DNA from: Stenotrophomonas sp. 704A1 | GTDB taxonomy: Bacteria > Pseudomonadota > Gammaproteobacteria > Xanthomonadales > Xanthomonadaceae | Reading direction: 5' to 3' | NCBI RefSeq assembly: GCF_030549525.1 | Contig: NZ_CP130831.1 | Coordinates: 3,063,501 to 3,127,500 of the forward strand | Length of the DNA stretch: 64,000 nt | Shown here: piece after piece, positions 25,700-36,450 of the stretch | How positions within the stretch are numbered: the stretch's first letter is position 1 | Layout of the letters: each line of letters begins with the position of its first letter | Translations under genes and position numbers: made by a program | Notes under the pieces: model-generated | The model's input: only the letters and a program-made list of their open reading frames with translations | The model's database searches: none | Told to the model about the DNA's origin: nothing

Positions 25700-27739
25700 A
25701 TGGTTGTCCACCGTCCGCTGGCGCTCTGCGTTGGCCTGGCCTGCGCCACTCTGGCGTCCTGGGCCGTTGCGGCGCCGCCGCCCGCCGCGATCACGCGGGC
25801 CGACCGGCTCGCCGAAATCGGCCGCTACCGTGACCAGGCGCGCTGGGTCGATGCCCTGGCGGCGATCGAGCGCGCCCAGCTGCGCGAACCGGAGGACGAC
25901 CTGCTGTACAAGCTGCAGGTGCTGACCCTGGGCGACATCGGCAATGCCCACCGCGCCTGGCGCCTGTACCAGGCGCGGCCTGGACTGTTCGACCAGGACC
26001 AGAAGGCGCGGCTGGAGGCCAACTACGTGGCCAAGCTGGTCAGCTGGAGCCTGGCCTACGGCGCGACCGAGGATACCCGGCTGGACGAGGCCGAAGCGTC
26101 GCTGGCGGAAATGGAGCGCTACGTCGAGCGCGACGGCACGCCGCAGGCACAGGCACCGCTGCGCATCCGCCTGGACCGGCTGATCCTGCTCAACCGGCTG
26201 GCCCGCCACGCCCAGGTCCGTGACGAAGCCCGTGCGCTGCATCAGGAGGGCCATGCGCTCCCCGACTACGTGCTGCCGGCGGTGGGTGATTCGATGATGG
26301 CCACCCAGCATCCGGACGAAGCCATTCCGCTGCTGGAGGCCGCCGCGAAGAACGATCCCTCGCGGTTCCAGTCGCGCTCGGAACTGGCCTATGCCTACCT
26401 GGAAACCGAGCAGGCCGAGAAGGCGGTCGGCTACCTGCAGGCCTGGCAGAAGGACGAACCGGCGTGGCGCTGGGGCGGCGGCAAGGCGCCGTTCGAGAAC
26501 TGGGCGCGCTACGAAGCCGATCTGAACCTGGCGATGGTGCGCGCCTACAGCGGCGACCTGCCCACCGCCCAGCGTGAACTGGAAAGCCTGGTGGAGGTCG
26601 GCCCCGGCAACGGTGGCCTGCAGACTTCGCTGGGCAGCGTCTACCAGATGCGCGGCTGGCCACGGCGGGCGCTGGAACGCCACCAGATGGCCTACACCCT
26701 GGACCCGCGTGACATCGCACCGCGCCTGGGCATGTACGAGGCCTACGTGCAGCTGCAGCGCGACGACCTGGCGCGGCCGCTGCATGACGATCTGCTGGCA
26801 CGCTACCCGACCCAGCCCTCGGTACAGCGCATGGATCGCGACTGGCGCGCGCATCGCGGCTGGCAGCTGATGGCCATGGTCGAAGGCGGCCACAGTTCCG
26901 GTGGTGGCGGAACGTCGCCGCTGGGCAACGACGACCTGCACTACGGCATGGAGGTGGCCAGCCCGGTCCTGAACGACCGCTGGCGCCTGTTCGCCTTTGC
27001 CGACCGCCGCTCGGTGGACTTCCAGGACCAGCAGATCGACCCGCTGTGGATCGGTGCCGGCGTGCGCTACCGCTTCGACCGGATCGACGCCGAGGCCGCG
27101 GTAATGCGTCCCAACGACAGCATCGGCGACACCGGCCTGCGCGGCGGTTTCGGCTGGCAGTTCAACGACCGCTGGCACGCCGGCGTGACTGCAGCGCGCA
27201 ATGATCCGGAGGCCTCGATGCAGGCGCGCGTGGCCGGCATCACCGCCGACAGCGTCGCCGTGGCGGTGGAGTACACGCGTAGCGAGCGCACCCACTGGAG
27301 CATCGGCGGCAGCCGCTTCCGCTATGACGACGGCAACCGTCGCGACACCCTCAACAGCGCCATCGAACAGCGCCTGCTGACCCGCCCGCGGCTGTTGATC
27401 GACGGCCTCGGCAGCGTCTACACCAGCCGTGGCAGCCGCGATGACGCGCCCTACTTCAACCCCTCGCGCGATCGGTCGGTGGAAGTGGGCCTGCGCATCG
27501 ATCAGCAGCTGTGGCGCCACTACGAGCGCCACTTCCGCCACCGCCTGACCGTGTCGCTCGGCAATTACTGGCAGGAAGGGTTTGGCAGCGCACTCATCCC
27601 CACCGTGGCCTATCGCCACGAATGGCAGTTCGATCAGGGACGGATCCTCGAATACGGCGTGAGCTGGTCGCGGCCGGTGTACGACGGCCAACGTGAACGT
27701 CATATCGGCTTCGATGCCGTGCTGCGCTGGGGAGAATGA
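25700..27739 (+). CDS. pgaA: Poly-beta-1,6-N-acetylglucosamine export porin PgaA
   Basis: Outer-membrane exporter of PNAG. The 679-residue product has a signal peptide (cleavage near A-V-A-A, residue 24). A long periplasmic part of TPR-like helical repeats follows (for example D-D-L-L-Y-K-L-Q-V-L-T-L-G-D near 60). The C-terminal 280 residues have the alternating, aromatic-rich pattern of a beta-barrel, ending at the outer membrane. It is shorter than E. coli PgaA (about 807). It heads pgaABCD, with pgaB starting 1 bp after its stop. Confidence 0.9.
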   Translation: MVVHRPLALCVGLACATLASWAVAAPPPAAITRADRLAEIGRYRDQARWVDALAAIERAQLREPEDDLLYKLQVLTLGDIGNAHRAWRLYQARPGLFDQDQKARLEANYVAKLVSWSLAYGATEDTRLDEAEASLAEMERYVERDGTPQAQAPLRIRLDRLILLNRLARHAQVRDEARALHQEGHALPDYVLPAVGDSMMATQHPDEAIPLLEAAAKNDPSRFQSRSELAYAYLETEQAEKAVGYLQAWQKDEPAWRWGGGKAPFENWARYEADLNLAMVRAYSGDLPTAQRELESLVEVGPGNGGLQTSLGSVYQMRGWPRRALERHQMAYTLDPRDIAPRLGMYEAYVQLQRDDLARPLHDDLLARYPTQPSVQRMDRDWRAHRGWQLMAMVEGGHSSGGGGTSPLGNDDLHYGMEVASPVLNDRWRLFAFADRRSVDFQDQQIDPLWIGAGVRYRFDRIDAEAAVMRPNDSIGDTGLRGGFGWQFNDRWHAGVTAARNDPEASMQARVAGITADSVAVAVEYTRSERTHWSIGGSRFRYDDGNRRDTLNSAIEQRLLTRPRLLIDGLGSVYTSRGSRDDAPYFNPSRDRSVEVGLRIDQQLWRHYERHFRHRLTVSLGNYWQEGFGSALIPTVAYRHEWQFDQGRILEYGVSWSRPVYDGQRERHIGFDAVLRWGE

Positions 27740-27740
27740 G

Positions 27741-29651
27741 ATGGAACGGATGCTTCGCAACCTGATGACCCTGCTGCTGCTGGCGCTGCTGGCGGTGACG
27801 CTGCCGGCGACCGCCCAACCCCAGGGCGCGCGTGAGACGGAACTGGATTCGGCCGACAACGGCCTGCTGGTCCTGAGCTACCACGACGTGCGCGATGACG
27901 TGCGGGAGAAATCCGATGCCGACGCCTATGCAGTCAGCACGCAGAACTTCGCCGCCCACCTGGACTGGCTGTCCGCGCACGGCTACCACCCGATATCGCT
28001 GTCGCAGCTGATCAAGGCCTCGCGCGGTGAAGCACGGCTGCCGCCGCGGCCGGTGCTGCTGACCTTCGATGATGGCCTGCGCAGCGTCTACAGCCGCGTC
28101 TATCCGCTGCTGCGCGCCTACAACTATCCGGCACTGGTGGCGGTGATCACCGACTATGTGGACATGGCGCCCGGCCGCACCATCGACTATGGCTACCGCC
28201 CCTTCGGCCGCGATGATTTCCTCACCTGGGACCAGCTGCGCGAGATGCAGGCCAGCGGGCTGATCGAACTGGCCAGTCACACCGACAACCTGCACCACGG
28301 CGTGCAGTCCAACCCGCAGGGCAACCAGACCCCGGCGGTGATCACCCGCATCTACGATCCCAAGGCGCAGCGTTACGAGAGCGCACAGGAATACGAAAAG
28401 CGGCTGCGCGACGATCTGGGACGCAGCGTGCAGCGCATCGAGAAGGAACTGGGCGTGCGTCCGAAGGCCATCGTCTGGCCCTACGCCGCCTACAACCAGC
28501 TGAGCAACGACATCGCCGAGCAGCTCGGCATGCCGGTATCGTTCGACCTGGAGGGGCGCAGCACCCCGGTCACCGCCGACCTGCACGGACTGGCGCGACT
28601 GCTGGTGACCAGCAACCCGAACGTCACCTCGCTGGCGTTCGAACTGCGCCGCAACGTCACCCTGGACGGCACCCGCGCCCTGCAGATCGATCTCGATTCG
28701 GTCTATGACAGCGATGCCGCGCAGCAGGCGCGCAACCTGGATGTACTGATCGAGCGGGTCAAGCGGATCGGCCCGACCCACGTCTACCTGCAGGCGTTCG
28801 CCGACCCGGACGGCAACAACACCGCCGACGCGCTGTACTTCCCGAACCGGCACATGCCGATGCGCGCCGACCTGTTCAACCGTGTGGCATGGCAGCTGAA
28901 GACCCGTGCCGGGGTGAAGGTCTATGCCTGGCTGCCGGTGCTCGGCTTCGAGCTGCCCGACCTGGCGCAGCGTGCGGCACTGGGCATCCAGAGCCCCGAG
29001 CGCGATGGCATGTACCGGCTGGACTTCACCCAGCCGCAGGCACGGCAGATCATCAAGGACATCTACGAAGACCTCGCCATCAATTCCTACTTCGAGGGCC
29101 TGCTGTTCCATGATGACGGTTACGTGCGCGATACCGAGCTGGCGCAGCTGCCACAGGAAGGCAGCGACGGTGGCCGGACCCAGGCACTGATCGACTTCAC
29201 CCTGGAACTGCGCGACAGCGCGCAGCGCTGGCGTCCCAAGCTTGGCACGGTGCGCAACCTGTACGCGCAGCCGGTGCTGCAGCCGCAGAGCGCGGCCTGG
29301 TTCGCACAGCGGCTGGACCTGTTCAACCGGGCCTACGACCGGACCGCGCTGATGGCGATGCCGTGGATGGAAGGCAGCCGCCGCCCCGAGCGCTGGCTGG
29401 ACCGCCTGGTGGTGGCCGTGCGTGCGCACGATCCCGACCTGAAGCACACGATGTTCGAACTGCAGACGGTGGACTGGCGCACCCAGACACCGATCAGCGG
29501 CGAACGCCTGCGCGCACAGATCCGTCGCCTGCAGGCGCAGGGCGTGCGCCATTTCGCGTGGTACCCGGACGATTTCATCGCCGACAAGCCGTCGACCCAG
29601 GATGCACGCGCGGCGATGTCCGCGCGCAACTTCCCGTATCCGGAGAAGTGA
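27741..29651 (+). CDS. pgaB: Poly-beta-1,6-N-acetylglucosamine N-deacetylase PgaB
   Basis: Periplasmic enzyme that partly deacetylates PNAG, required for export. The 636-residue protein has a signal sequence, then a polysaccharide deacetylase domain with metal/catalytic residues in L-S-Y-H-D-V-R-D (about 49) and L-L-T-F-D-D-G-L-R-S (about 110). The C-terminal glycosidase-like domain (about 310-620) includes Y-F-E-G-L-L-F-H-D-D-G-Y. I start at ATG 27741 because GGAGAA sits before it. No lipobox cysteine is seen at the signal end, unlike E. coli PgaB. Confidence 0.93.
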   Translation: MERMLRNLMTLLLLALLAVTLPATAQPQGARETELDSADNGLLVLSYHDVRDDVREKSDADAYAVSTQNFAAHLDWLSAHGYHPISLSQLIKASRGEARLPPRPVLLTFDDGLRSVYSRVYPLLRAYNYPALVAVITDYVDMAPGRTIDYGYRPFGRDDFLTWDQLREMQASGLIELASHTDNLHHGVQSNPQGNQTPAVITRIYDPKAQRYESAQEYEKRLRDDLGRSVQRIEKELGVRPKAIVWPYAAYNQLSNDIAEQLGMPVSFDLEGRSTPVTADLHGLARLLVTSNPNVTSLAFELRRNVTLDGTRALQIDLDSVYDSDAAQQARNLDVLIERVKRIGPTHVYLQAFADPDGNNTADALYFPNRHMPMRADLFNRVAWQLKTRAGVKVYAWLPVLGFELPDLAQRAALGIQSPERDGMYRLDFTQPQARQIIKDIYEDLAINSYFEGLLFHDDGYVRDTELAQLPQEGSDGGRTQALIDFTLELRDSAQRWRPKLGTVRNLYAQPVLQPQSAAWFAQRLDLFNRAYDRTALMAMPWMEGSRRPERWLDRLVVAVRAHDPDLKHTMFELQTVDWRTQTPISGERLRAQIRRLQAQGVRHFAWYPDDFIADKPSTQDARAAMSARNFPYPEK

Positions 29652-29652
29652 C

Positions 29653-30906
29653 GTGGACATGAACCCGTGGCTCAACGCCCTGTTCCAGTTCGCCTTCTTC
29701 TACCCGATGGTGATGGCGTTCTTCTGGATGTCGGGCGGCCTGTACTACTTCTTCCGGCGCGAGCGGAAGTCGCGGCCGCGCAACGATCCCCCGCCGATGG
29801 TCGATGCGCCGTTCGCCAGCCTGCTGATTCCCTGCCACAACGAATCGGAGAACCTGGACGACACCATCGGCGCCGCACTTGCACAGCGCTACCCGGACTT
29901 CGAAGTGATCGCCATCAACGATGGCAGCAGCGACGACACCGGCGCGCGGCTGGATGCGCTGGCGGCGATCCACCCGCGCCTGCGCGTGGTACACCTGGAC
30001 CGCAACCTGGGCAAGGCCAATGCACTGCGCATGGGCGCACTGGCGGCCCGTTCGGAATACCTGGTGTGCATCGACGGCGATGCGATGCTGGAAGAGTTCG
30101 CCATGCACTGGATGGTCTGGCACCTGACCAGCGGCCCGCGCGTCGGCGCGGTCACCGGCAACCCGCGCATCCGCAACCGTTCCACCCTGCTCGGTCGCCT
30201 GCAGGTGGCCGAGTTCTCCTCGATCATCGGCATGATCAAGCGCGCCCAGCGCGTCTATGGCCGCATCTTCACCGTGTCCGGGGTGATCGCCGCGTTCCGC
30301 CGCACCGCCCTGCACCGGATCGGCTACTGGGCCGACGACATGGTCACCGAGGACATCGACATCAGCTGGCGCCTGCAGCTGGACCACTGGGACATCCGCT
30401 ACGAACCCAACGCGCTGTGCTTCATCCTGATGCCCGAAACCCTGAAGGGCCTGTGGCGGCAGCGCCTGCGGTGGGCGCAGGGCGGCGTGGAGGTGCTGCT
30501 GCGCCACGGCAGTTCGCTGTTCAGCTGGCGCAAGCGGCGCATGTGGGGCGTGCTGCTGGAGTACATCCTCAGCGTGCTGTGGGCCTACACGATGCTGCTG
30601 ATCGTGCTGTTGTGGGTGTTGGGCAAGTTCTTCCCGATGCCGCCGTCGCTGTACATCGACACGTTGCTGCCGCAATGGCATGGCGTGATCCTGGCCCTGG
30701 TCTGCCTGCTGCAGTTCGCCAGCAGCCTGATCATCGACCGGCGTTACGAAACCCATATCGGCCGCAACTACTTCTGGGTCATCTGGTATCCGATGGCGTA
30801 CTGGTTGATCAGCCTGTTCACCACCCTGGTGGCCTTGCCGAAGACGCTGCTGAAGCGGCGTGGCAAGCGTGCCACCTGGGTCAGCCCAGACCGGGGTATC
30901 CGATGA
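29653..30906 (+). CDS. pgaC: Poly-beta-1,6-N-acetylglucosamine synthase PgaC
   Basis: Processive family 2 glycosyltransferase that polymerises UDP-GlcNAc in the inner membrane. The 417-residue protein has an N-terminal helix and the catalytic motifs N-D-G-S-S-D-D (about 98), D-G-D-A (about 142), T-E-D-I-D-I-S (about 234) and Q-R-L-R-W-A-Q-G-G (about 272). Three C-terminal membrane helices follow. The GTG at 29653 is 7 bases after GGAG; an ATG two codons later is the alternative start. PgaD overlaps its end. Confidence 0.94.
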   Translation: MDMNPWLNALFQFAFFYPMVMAFFWMSGGLYYFFRRERKSRPRNDPPPMVDAPFASLLIPCHNESENLDDTIGAALAQRYPDFEVIAINDGSSDDTGARLDALAAIHPRLRVVHLDRNLGKANALRMGALAARSEYLVCIDGDAMLEEFAMHWMVWHLTSGPRVGAVTGNPRIRNRSTLLGRLQVAEFSSIIGMIKRAQRVYGRIFTVSGVIAAFRRTALHRIGYWADDMVTEDIDISWRLQLDHWDIRYEPNALCFILMPETLKGLWRQRLRWAQGGVEVLLRHGSSLFSWRKRRMWGVLLEYILSVLWAYTMLLIVLLWVLGKFFPMPPSLYIDTLLPQWHGVILALVCLLQFASSLIIDRRYETHIGRNYFWVIWYPMAYWLISLFTTLVALPKTLLKRRGKRATWVSPDRGIR

Positions 30907-31394
30907 ACGCCAACCGCCAGGCGGCCACCAGCAGGCCGTCCAACCGCTTCGATTCGCGCCTGATCCAGAAACCGCGCAAGCAGCCACGCCTGCAGCGTAC
31001 CGCGTGGGGCTTCGTGACCCTGGCGTTCTGGGGGTTCTACTTCTACCTGTGGGCACCGCTGGTGACCCTGATCTCGTGGCTGCTGGGCGGCCATCTGGCG
31101 TGGCTGCAGCTGTACGAGCACAAGCAGCACCTGGATCCGTTCGTGATCATCGCGCTGCCGGTGATCCTGGCCTGCTGCGCGCTGCTGCTGATCGCCTGGG
31201 CCGAGTACAACCGCCTGCGCTTTGCCGGTAGGGAGCGGCGCTGCCCGCGCGAGGATGCCACGCGCGCGGAGATCGCGCAGTCGCTGGGCGCCAGCGATCA
31301 TCTGGCCGAGGATCTGTTCAACGCCAAGGCGGTGACGCTGCACATGGACGAGCACGCGCGGCCGGTGGGGATGACGGCGCAGGCGTTGCGGTAA
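30903..31394 (+). CDS. pgaD: Poly-beta-1,6-N-acetylglucosamine synthase accessory subunit PgaD
   Basis: A 163-residue inner-membrane protein with two hydrophobic helices (about 38-60 and 80-100), a charged N-terminus and a cytoplasmic tail. In E. coli, c-di-GMP binding to PgaC and PgaD together activates PNAG synthesis. The tail here is longer than in E. coli PgaD (about 137). It overlaps pgaC by 4 bp. Identity rests mainly on position, topology and the W-G-F-V-T-L-A-F-W-G-F-Y-F-Y-L-W pattern. Confidence 0.88.
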   Translation: MNANRQAATSRPSNRFDSRLIQKPRKQPRLQRTAWGFVTLAFWGFYFYLWAPLVTLISWLLGGHLAWLQLYEHKQHLDPFVIIALPVILACCALLLIAWAEYNRLRFAGRERRCPREDATRAEIAQSLGASDHLAEDLFNAKAVTLHMDEHARPVGMTAQALR

Positions 31395-31482
31395 CCGGCG
31401 TGGCCGGGTTGCGCCCGGCAACGGCGGAGGCCGCGGGCCGGACGGTGTGGGCGTGCAGGGCGACAGCCCTGCAGGCAGGCCG

Positions 31483-32727
31483 CTACCGGGTCTGCCCTTC
31501 GCCGCGCACGACGAACCGTTCAACCGTCAGTGCGTCCAGGCCCATCGGGCCGTAGGCGTGCAGACGCGTGGTGGAAATGCCGATCTCGCTGCCGAGGCCG
31601 AGCTGGCCGCCATCGGAAAAGCGCGAAGAGGCGTTGACCATCACCACCGCCGACCGCAGCGCGCTGACGAAGCGCTCGGCATGGCCAGCGTCTCCGGTGG
31701 CGATCACTTCGGTGTGGTCCGAGGTGAAGCGGCGGATATGCGCGATGGCGGCATCGAGGTCATCGACCACGCCCACGGCCAGCACCAGGTCGAGGAACTC
31801 GGCGGCGAAATCGGCATCGGTGGCCGCGCTGCTGCCCGGCAGCAGGGGTTGCGCGCGCGCGTCGGCGCGCAGCTGCACGCCGCGCTCGGCCAATGCCTGG
31901 CCGGCCCGTGGCAGGAACTGCGCGGCGATGTCCTGGTGCACCAGCAGCGTCTCCAGCGCATTGCAGGCCGAGGGGCGGCTGCATTTGCCGTCCACCAGCA
32001 ATGCCATCGCCTTGTCGAGGTCGGCACTGGCGTCCACGAACAGATGGCACACGCCCTTGTAATGCTTGATCACCGGCACCCGCGCATGCTCGGCAACGAA
32101 GCGGATCAGGCCCTCACCACCGCGCGGAATGGCCAGGTCGATCAGCTCATGCAGCTGCAGCAGCTCCAGCATCGCCTCGCGGCGCAGGTCGGTGAGCACG
32201 GTCACTGCCGCCGTCGGCACGCCGCTGGCCCGCAACGCACCGGCGAGCGCCTCGGCAATGGCGGTGTTGGAGTGGATCGCCTCGGACCCACCGCGCAGGA
32301 TCACCCCGTTGCCCGCCTTCAGGCACAACGCCGCCGCTTCGGCGGTCACGTTCGGACGCGCTTCGTAGATCATCGCGATCACGCCGAGCGGTACGCGCAC
32401 CTTCTGCACGCGGATGCCGTTCGGGCGGACCTCGTCGTGGGTCACCCGGCCGACCGGATCCGGCAGCGCAGCCACGTCGCGCACCGCATCGGCCATCGCC
32501 AGCAGCCGCGCCGGGTCCAGCGCCAGCCGATCGAGCATGGCACTGCCCACGCCCTTGTCGCGTGCAGCAGCAAGATCACGCGCGTTGCCGGCCAGGATCT
32601 GCCCGGCATTCGCTTCCAGCGCCTGCGCCATCGCCTGCAACAGATGGCGGCGGGCCGCACTGTCGAGGCCGGCGACCACCTGGGCCGCGTCGCGGCAGGC
32701 GCGCGCCTGCGATTCGATGTCGCTCAT
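31483..32727 (-). CDS. proA: Gamma-glutamyl phosphate reductase ProA
   Basis: Second enzyme of proline synthesis: reduces gamma-glutamyl phosphate to glutamate semialdehyde with NADPH. The 414-residue aldehyde-dehydrogenase-fold protein shows [17 protein letters not shown] near 110, and the catalytic cysteine in [10 protein letters not shown] (about 255). The C-terminal [17 protein letters not shown] segment is diagnostic. I chose ATG 32727 because AAGGA lies 8 bases before it; ATG 32751, overlapping the proB stop, is the alternative. Confidence 0.95.
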   Translation of the reverse strand: MSDIESQARACRDAAQVVAGLDSAARRHLLQAMAQALEANAGQILAGNARDLAAARDKGVGSAMLDRLALDPARLLAMADAVRDVAALPDPVGRVTHDEVRPNGIRVQKVRVPLGVIAMIYEARPNVTAEAAALCLKAGNGVILRGGSEAIHSNTAIAEALAGALRASGVPTAAVTVLTDLRREAMLELLQLHELIDLAIPRGGEGLIRFVAEHARVPVIKHYKGVCHLFVDASADLDKAMALLVDGKCSRPSACNALETLLVHQDIAAQFLPRAGQALAERGVQLRADARAQPLLPGSSAATDADFAAEFLDLVLAVGVVDDLDAAIAHIRRFTSDHTEVIATGDAGHAERFVSALRSAVVMVNASSRFSDGGQLGLGSEIGISTTRLHAYGPMGLDALTVERFVVRGEGQTR

Positions 32728-32747
32728 CGGGATGTCCTTCAAACCGG

Positions 32748-33905
32748 TCATGGCAACACCAGATCGTCGCGATGGACGACGGTGCCACCGTAGTTGTAGC
32801 CGAGTACGGCCTCGATGTCGCGGGTGTGGCGGCCGGCGATGCGGCGCACGTCGTCGGCAGCGTACTGGCTGACCCCGCGCGCGATACAGACCCGGCCGCG
32901 CTCGGCAAGCCAGCACACCTGCACCATGTCGCCGCGGCGGAACATGCCTTCGGCACCGATGATGCCGCCCGGCAGCAGCGACGCGCCCTTCTCGCGCATC
33001 GCCTGCGCGGCGCCGGCATCGACCACGATCGCGCCTTCGGCCAGCGGTGCGTGGCGCAGCCAGTGCTTGCGCGCGGCTTCGCGGCTGCGGCCGGCATGGA
33101 TGCGGGTGCCGAACAGGCGATCCTGCGCCAACGCCCGCACCACCTCGCCGCTGCGGCCGTTGAACAGGTAAGTCTCGATGCCGACACGGCCGGCCTTGGC
33201 AGCGGCCTCCAGCTTGGTCCGCATGCCGCCGGTACCGGCAAGCGAGCCCGCACCGCCGGCCATCGCCAGCACCGCATCACTCAGCTCCGGCACCTCATGC
33301 AGCGGGTGGGCGTCGGCATGCACGCGCGGGTCGGCGCTGTACAGGCCATCGATATCGGTGGCGATGAACAGTGCATCGGCATCGACCAGAGCGGCCACGG
33401 TGGCGGCCAGGTTATCGTTGTCGCCAAGCTTGAGCTCATCCACCGAGACGGTGTCGTTCTCGTTGACCACCGGCAGTGCCCCCAGCCGCAGCAGTTCGTT
33501 GAGCGTAGCGCGGGCGTTGAGATAGCGACGGCGGTTGCGCAGGTCGTCGTGGGTCAGCAGCACCTGCGCCACCGGACGCTCGAAGAAGCGCTGCCACAGG
33601 CCGATCAGTTGGGCCTGGCCGAGTGCGGCCAGCGCCTGCCGGGCGGCCATCGCCGCACCGGGCTGGTCGGCGCGGGGAAGAATGGCGCGACCGGCCGCGA
33701 CCGCCCCCGAGGACACGATCACCACTTCGCGGCCGGCCAGCACGTTGGCCGATACGAACTGGGCCAGGCCCAGCGCATGCCGGGGTGACAGGCCGCCGCC
33801 ATCGGCGGCCAGCAGGCTGCTGCCCACCTTCAGCACGGCACGCCGCCACGGCGGCAGCGCTTGTTCGGTGAACGGCGATGCGACGGTGGCGGCGTGCGGG
33901 GTCAT
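32748..33905 (-). CDS. proB: Glutamate 5-kinase ProB (with PUA domain)
   Basis: First enzyme of proline synthesis, phosphorylating glutamate. The 385-residue protein has the amino-acid-kinase domain with V-L-K-V-G-S-S-L near 25, S-S-G-A-V-A-A-G near 65, N-E-N-D-T-V-S near 150 and G-T-G-G-M-R-T-K-L near 225. A C-terminal PUA domain (about 280-385) includes G-A-S-L-L-P-G-G-I and G-D-M-V-Q-V. It lies between a YciI gene and proA at the end of the arginine block. Confidence 0.95.
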   Translation of the reverse strand: MTPHAATVASPFTEQALPPWRRAVLKVGSSLLAADGGGLSPRHALGLAQFVSANVLAGREVVIVSSGAVAAGRAILPRADQPGAAMAARQALAALGQAQLIGLWQRFFERPVAQVLLTHDDLRNRRRYLNARATLNELLRLGALPVVNENDTVSVDELKLGDNDNLAATVAALVDADALFIATDIDGLYSADPRVHADAHPLHEVPELSDAVLAMAGGAGSLAGTGGMRTKLEAAAKAGRVGIETYLFNGRSGEVVRALAQDRLFGTRIHAGRSREAARKHWLRHAPLAEGAIVVDAGAAQAMREKGASLLPGGIIGAEGMFRRGDMVQVCWLAERGRVCIARGVSQYAADDVRRIAGRHTRDIEAVLGYNYGGTVVHRDDLVLP

Positions 33906-33915
33906 CAGGTGCGCC

Positions 33916-34179
33916 TCAGCGGATGTTCCATTCGTGCACGGTCAGCTCCGAGGCGTGCAGGGTCACCAGCGGATCGGTGGCGACGATGGCCTGCGCCTGG
34001 GCCAGGCTGTCGACGTTGCACAGCACATAGGCGCCGCCGCTGCCGTCGGTGAAGCCGCCGGTCAGGTGCAGCTTGCCGTCGGCCTGCAGCGCGTCGAGGA
34101 AGTCACGGTGCGGCTGCACCGCTGCCGGGTTGAAGTCCGGCCGCCGCATCGCCAGCACCAGGTACACGGTGGCGGCCAT
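33916..34179 (-). CDS. YciI-family protein between argH and proB
   Basis: An 87-residue YciI-like protein: V-Y-L-V-L-A-M-R-R, then the V-Q-P-H-R-D-F-L-D-A-L-Q-A-D-G segment with the family His, the K-L-H-L-T-G-G-F strand, and A-Q-A-Q-A-I-V-A-T-D-P-L before the last strand. Its ATG overlaps the argH stop (ATGA) and it lies 10 bp before proB. A role in arginine or proline metabolism is suggested only by position. It differs clearly from the YciI gene at 479-778. Confidence 0.8.
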   Translation of the reverse strand: MAATVYLVLAMRRPDFNPAAVQPHRDFLDALQADGKLHLTGGFTDGSGGAYVLCNVDSLAQAQAIVATDPLVTLHASELTVHEWNIR

Positions 34180-35474
34180 CAGGACAGCGCCTGCCAGCGC
34201 GCGCGCAGCGCATCCAGGCGAAGGTCTGCGGCCGAGCCCGGCGATACCCGCGCGGCCAGGCTGCCTTCCGGGGTGCGCCCCTGCCCTGCACTGTCGGCGC
34301 CGGCGGCGGCCGCCTTGTAGGCCTCGCGGAACGGTACGCCGGCCACGGCCGCTTCCACGGCGACATCGGTGGCATACATGCCCGAGTCGATCGCCGCGCG
34401 CAGCCTGTCGTCGCGCCATTCCAGATTGGCCAGCAGCGCCGGCAGCAGCTCCAGCGCGGCCAGGCCACGTCCGAAGCCGTGGAAGATGGCGCCCTTCGAC
34501 GACTGCAGGTCGCGGTGGTAACCGGAGGGCAGCGACAGCAGCTGCTCGATCTCGGTCCGCGCGGCGGCGACGCTGGCGTGGGTGGCACGCATCAGTTCGA
34601 TCACATCCGGGTTGCGCTTGTTGGGCATGATCGAGCTGCCGGTGGTGTACTGCGCCGGCAGCGCCACGAAGCCGAACTCGGCGCTGGTGAACAGCGACAG
34701 GTCCCAGGCGATGCGGCGCAGGTCCAGGGTGGCGCCGCCCAGCGCTTCCAGCGCGGCCAGCTCGAACTTGCCGCGCGACAGCTGCGCGTAGATCGGCGAG
34801 ATCTGCATGCGCGCGAAACCGAGCGCGGCGGTGGTGTGCTCGCGGTCCAGCGGCAGGTTCACCCCGTAGCCGGCGGCGGTGCCGAGCGGATTGGCATCCA
34901 CCAGCGCATGCGTATCACGGGCACGCACGGCGTTGTCGATGAAGGCCTCGGCCCAGCCCGCCCACCACATCCCCGCCGAGGACACCACGGCGCGCTGGAT
35001 GTGCGTATAGCCGGGAATCGGCAGGTCCTTCTCGGCCTGGGCGCGGTCCAGTGCGACCTTCGCCACTTCGGCGCTGAGCTGCGCCACGCGCTGCAGCTTT
35101 TCCTTCAGCCACAGGCGGGTGGCCACCAGGATCTGGTCGTTGCGGCTGCGGCCGGTGTGGATCTTGCGGCCGGCATCGCCCAGGCGTTCGGTCAGCCGCG
35201 CCTCGATCGCCGAGTGACCGTCCTCGTACTGCGTATCGAGCACGAAACGGCCGTCGCGGAAGTCCTGCGCCAGCACCTCCAGTTCGCGCAGCAGGCCGGC
35301 CAGCTCATCACCGCTGAGGATGCCGATGTGCTGCAGGCCCTGCGCATGCGCGGCGCTGGCGGCGATGTCGTGCAGGAAGAACTCGCGGTCGAGGATGACG
35401 TCGTCACCGGCGAGGAAGGTCTGAATCTGGGCGTCGACGGCGACGCCGGGCTTCTGCCAAAGAAGGTCTGCCAT
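34179..35474 (-). CDS. argH: Argininosuccinate lyase
   Basis: Last step of arginine synthesis, argininosuccinate to arginine and fumarate. The 431-residue member of the fumarase/aspartase superfamily carries T-G-R-S-R-N-D-Q near 107, the H-I-Q-R-A-V segment (catalytic His) near 155, and the signature loop [12 protein letters not shown] near 280. GGAG sits 8 bases before the ATG at 35474. The gene follows argC and precedes the small YciI gene. Confidence 0.96.
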   Translation of the reverse strand: MADLLWQKPGVAVDAQIQTFLAGDDVILDREFFLHDIAASAAHAQGLQHIGILSGDELAGLLRELEVLAQDFRDGRFVLDTQYEDGHSAIEARLTERLGDAGRKIHTGRSRNDQILVATRLWLKEKLQRVAQLSAEVAKVALDRAQAEKDLPIPGYTHIQRAVVSSAGMWWAGWAEAFIDNAVRARDTHALVDANPLGTAAGYGVNLPLDREHTTAALGFARMQISPIYAQLSRGKFELAALEALGGATLDLRRIAWDLSLFTSAEFGFVALPAQYTTGSSIMPNKRNPDVIELMRATHASVAAARTEIEQLLSLPSGYHRDLQSSKGAIFHGFGRGLAALELLPALLANLEWRDDRLRAAIDSGMYATDVAVEAAVAGVPFREAYKAAAAGADSAGQGRTPEGSLAARVSPGSAADLRLDALRARWQALS

Positions 35475-35496
35475 GGGGGGGCTCCGGTAGCGGGGT

Positions 35497-36450
35497 TCAG
35501 TGCGGGATCGAGGTCAGTTCGTCGATGCCCAGCGCGAGGTTGAGGTTCTGCATGGCCTGGGTGGCCGCACCCTTGAGCAGGTTGTCCAGGGTCGCCACGA
35601 CCACCACCCGCTTGCCGCCCGGGGCCAGGGTGAAGCCGCCGACCTGGGCACCATGGCGTCCGGCGATGCGGCTGACCCACGGCGCGTCGTCCACCACCTC
35701 GATCAGCGGTTCACCCGCATAGGCCTGCTGGAAACGCTCGACGATCTGCTCGCGGCTCTGCGCGCGGTTCAGCCACAGGTTGGCGGTGAGCGTGATGCCG
35801 CGGAAGTGCGGCGCGACGTGCGGCATGAACTCGACCGCCACGCCCAGCTGCACCGACACCTCGCGCTCGTGCACGTGGTTGGTCAGCGCGTACGGCATCA
35901 GGTTGTCGGCCAGCAGGTCGACGTTGTTCTTGTCCGATGGCGTGGTGCCGGCGCCGGAGTAGCCGGAGACACCGAAGCACTGCGGCGGGCCGGCCAGCAG
36001 GTCCAGCAGCGGATGCACCGCCAGCTGCATCGCGGTGGCATAGCAGCCCGGATTGCTGATGTGCTTCTGGCCGTTGTAGCGGCCACGGGTCAGTTCCGGC
36101 AGGCCGTAGTACCAGCTGTGGTCGAAGCGGTAATCGGCCGAGAGGTCGACGATCACGGTGTCCGGCTTCGCCGCTTCCAGCGCGGCCACGAACGGTGCGG
36201 CCAGGCCGTTGGGCAGGGCCAGGATCACCGCATCCACGCCCTTGGCCGCCACTGCATCGGCGTCCAGGTTCTCGTACTGCAGCTCACCCTGGAATTCCGG
36301 GTGGTGATCGGACAGGCGCTGCCCGGCGCGCTCGCGCGAGGACACGAAGGCCAGTTGCAGGCGCGGATGCGCGGCGACCAGCTTGATCAGCTCCGCGCCG
36401 GTATGGCCGCGGGCACCGACGATGCCCAGGGTGAAAGTCGAATCGTTCAT
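35497..36450 (-). CDS. argC: N-acetyl-gamma-glutamyl-phosphate reductase
   Basis: Third step of arginine synthesis, using NADPH. The 317-residue protein has an N-terminal nucleotide fold [13 protein letters not shown] and the active-site Cys in S-N-P-G-C-Y-A-T (about 149). The G-Y-S-G-A-G-T-T-P segment and a V-A-P-H-F-R-G-I motif follow. The ATG overlaps the stop of the preceding GNAT gene by 4 bp. Confidence 0.95.
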   Translation of the reverse strand: MNDSTFTLGIVGARGHTGAELIKLVAAHPRLQLAFVSSRERAGQRLSDHHPEFQGELQYENLDADAVAAKGVDAVILALPNGLAAPFVAALEAAKPDTVIVDLSADYRFDHSWYYGLPELTRGRYNGQKHISNPGCYATAMQLAVHPLLDLLAGPPQCFGVSGYSGAGTTPSDKNNVDLLADNLMPYALTNHVHEREVSVQLGVAVEFMPHVAPHFRGITLTANLWLNRAQSREQIVERFQQAYAGEPLIEVVDDAPWVSRIAGRHGAQVGGFTLAPGGKRVVVVATLDNLLKGAATQAMQNLNLALGIDELTSIPH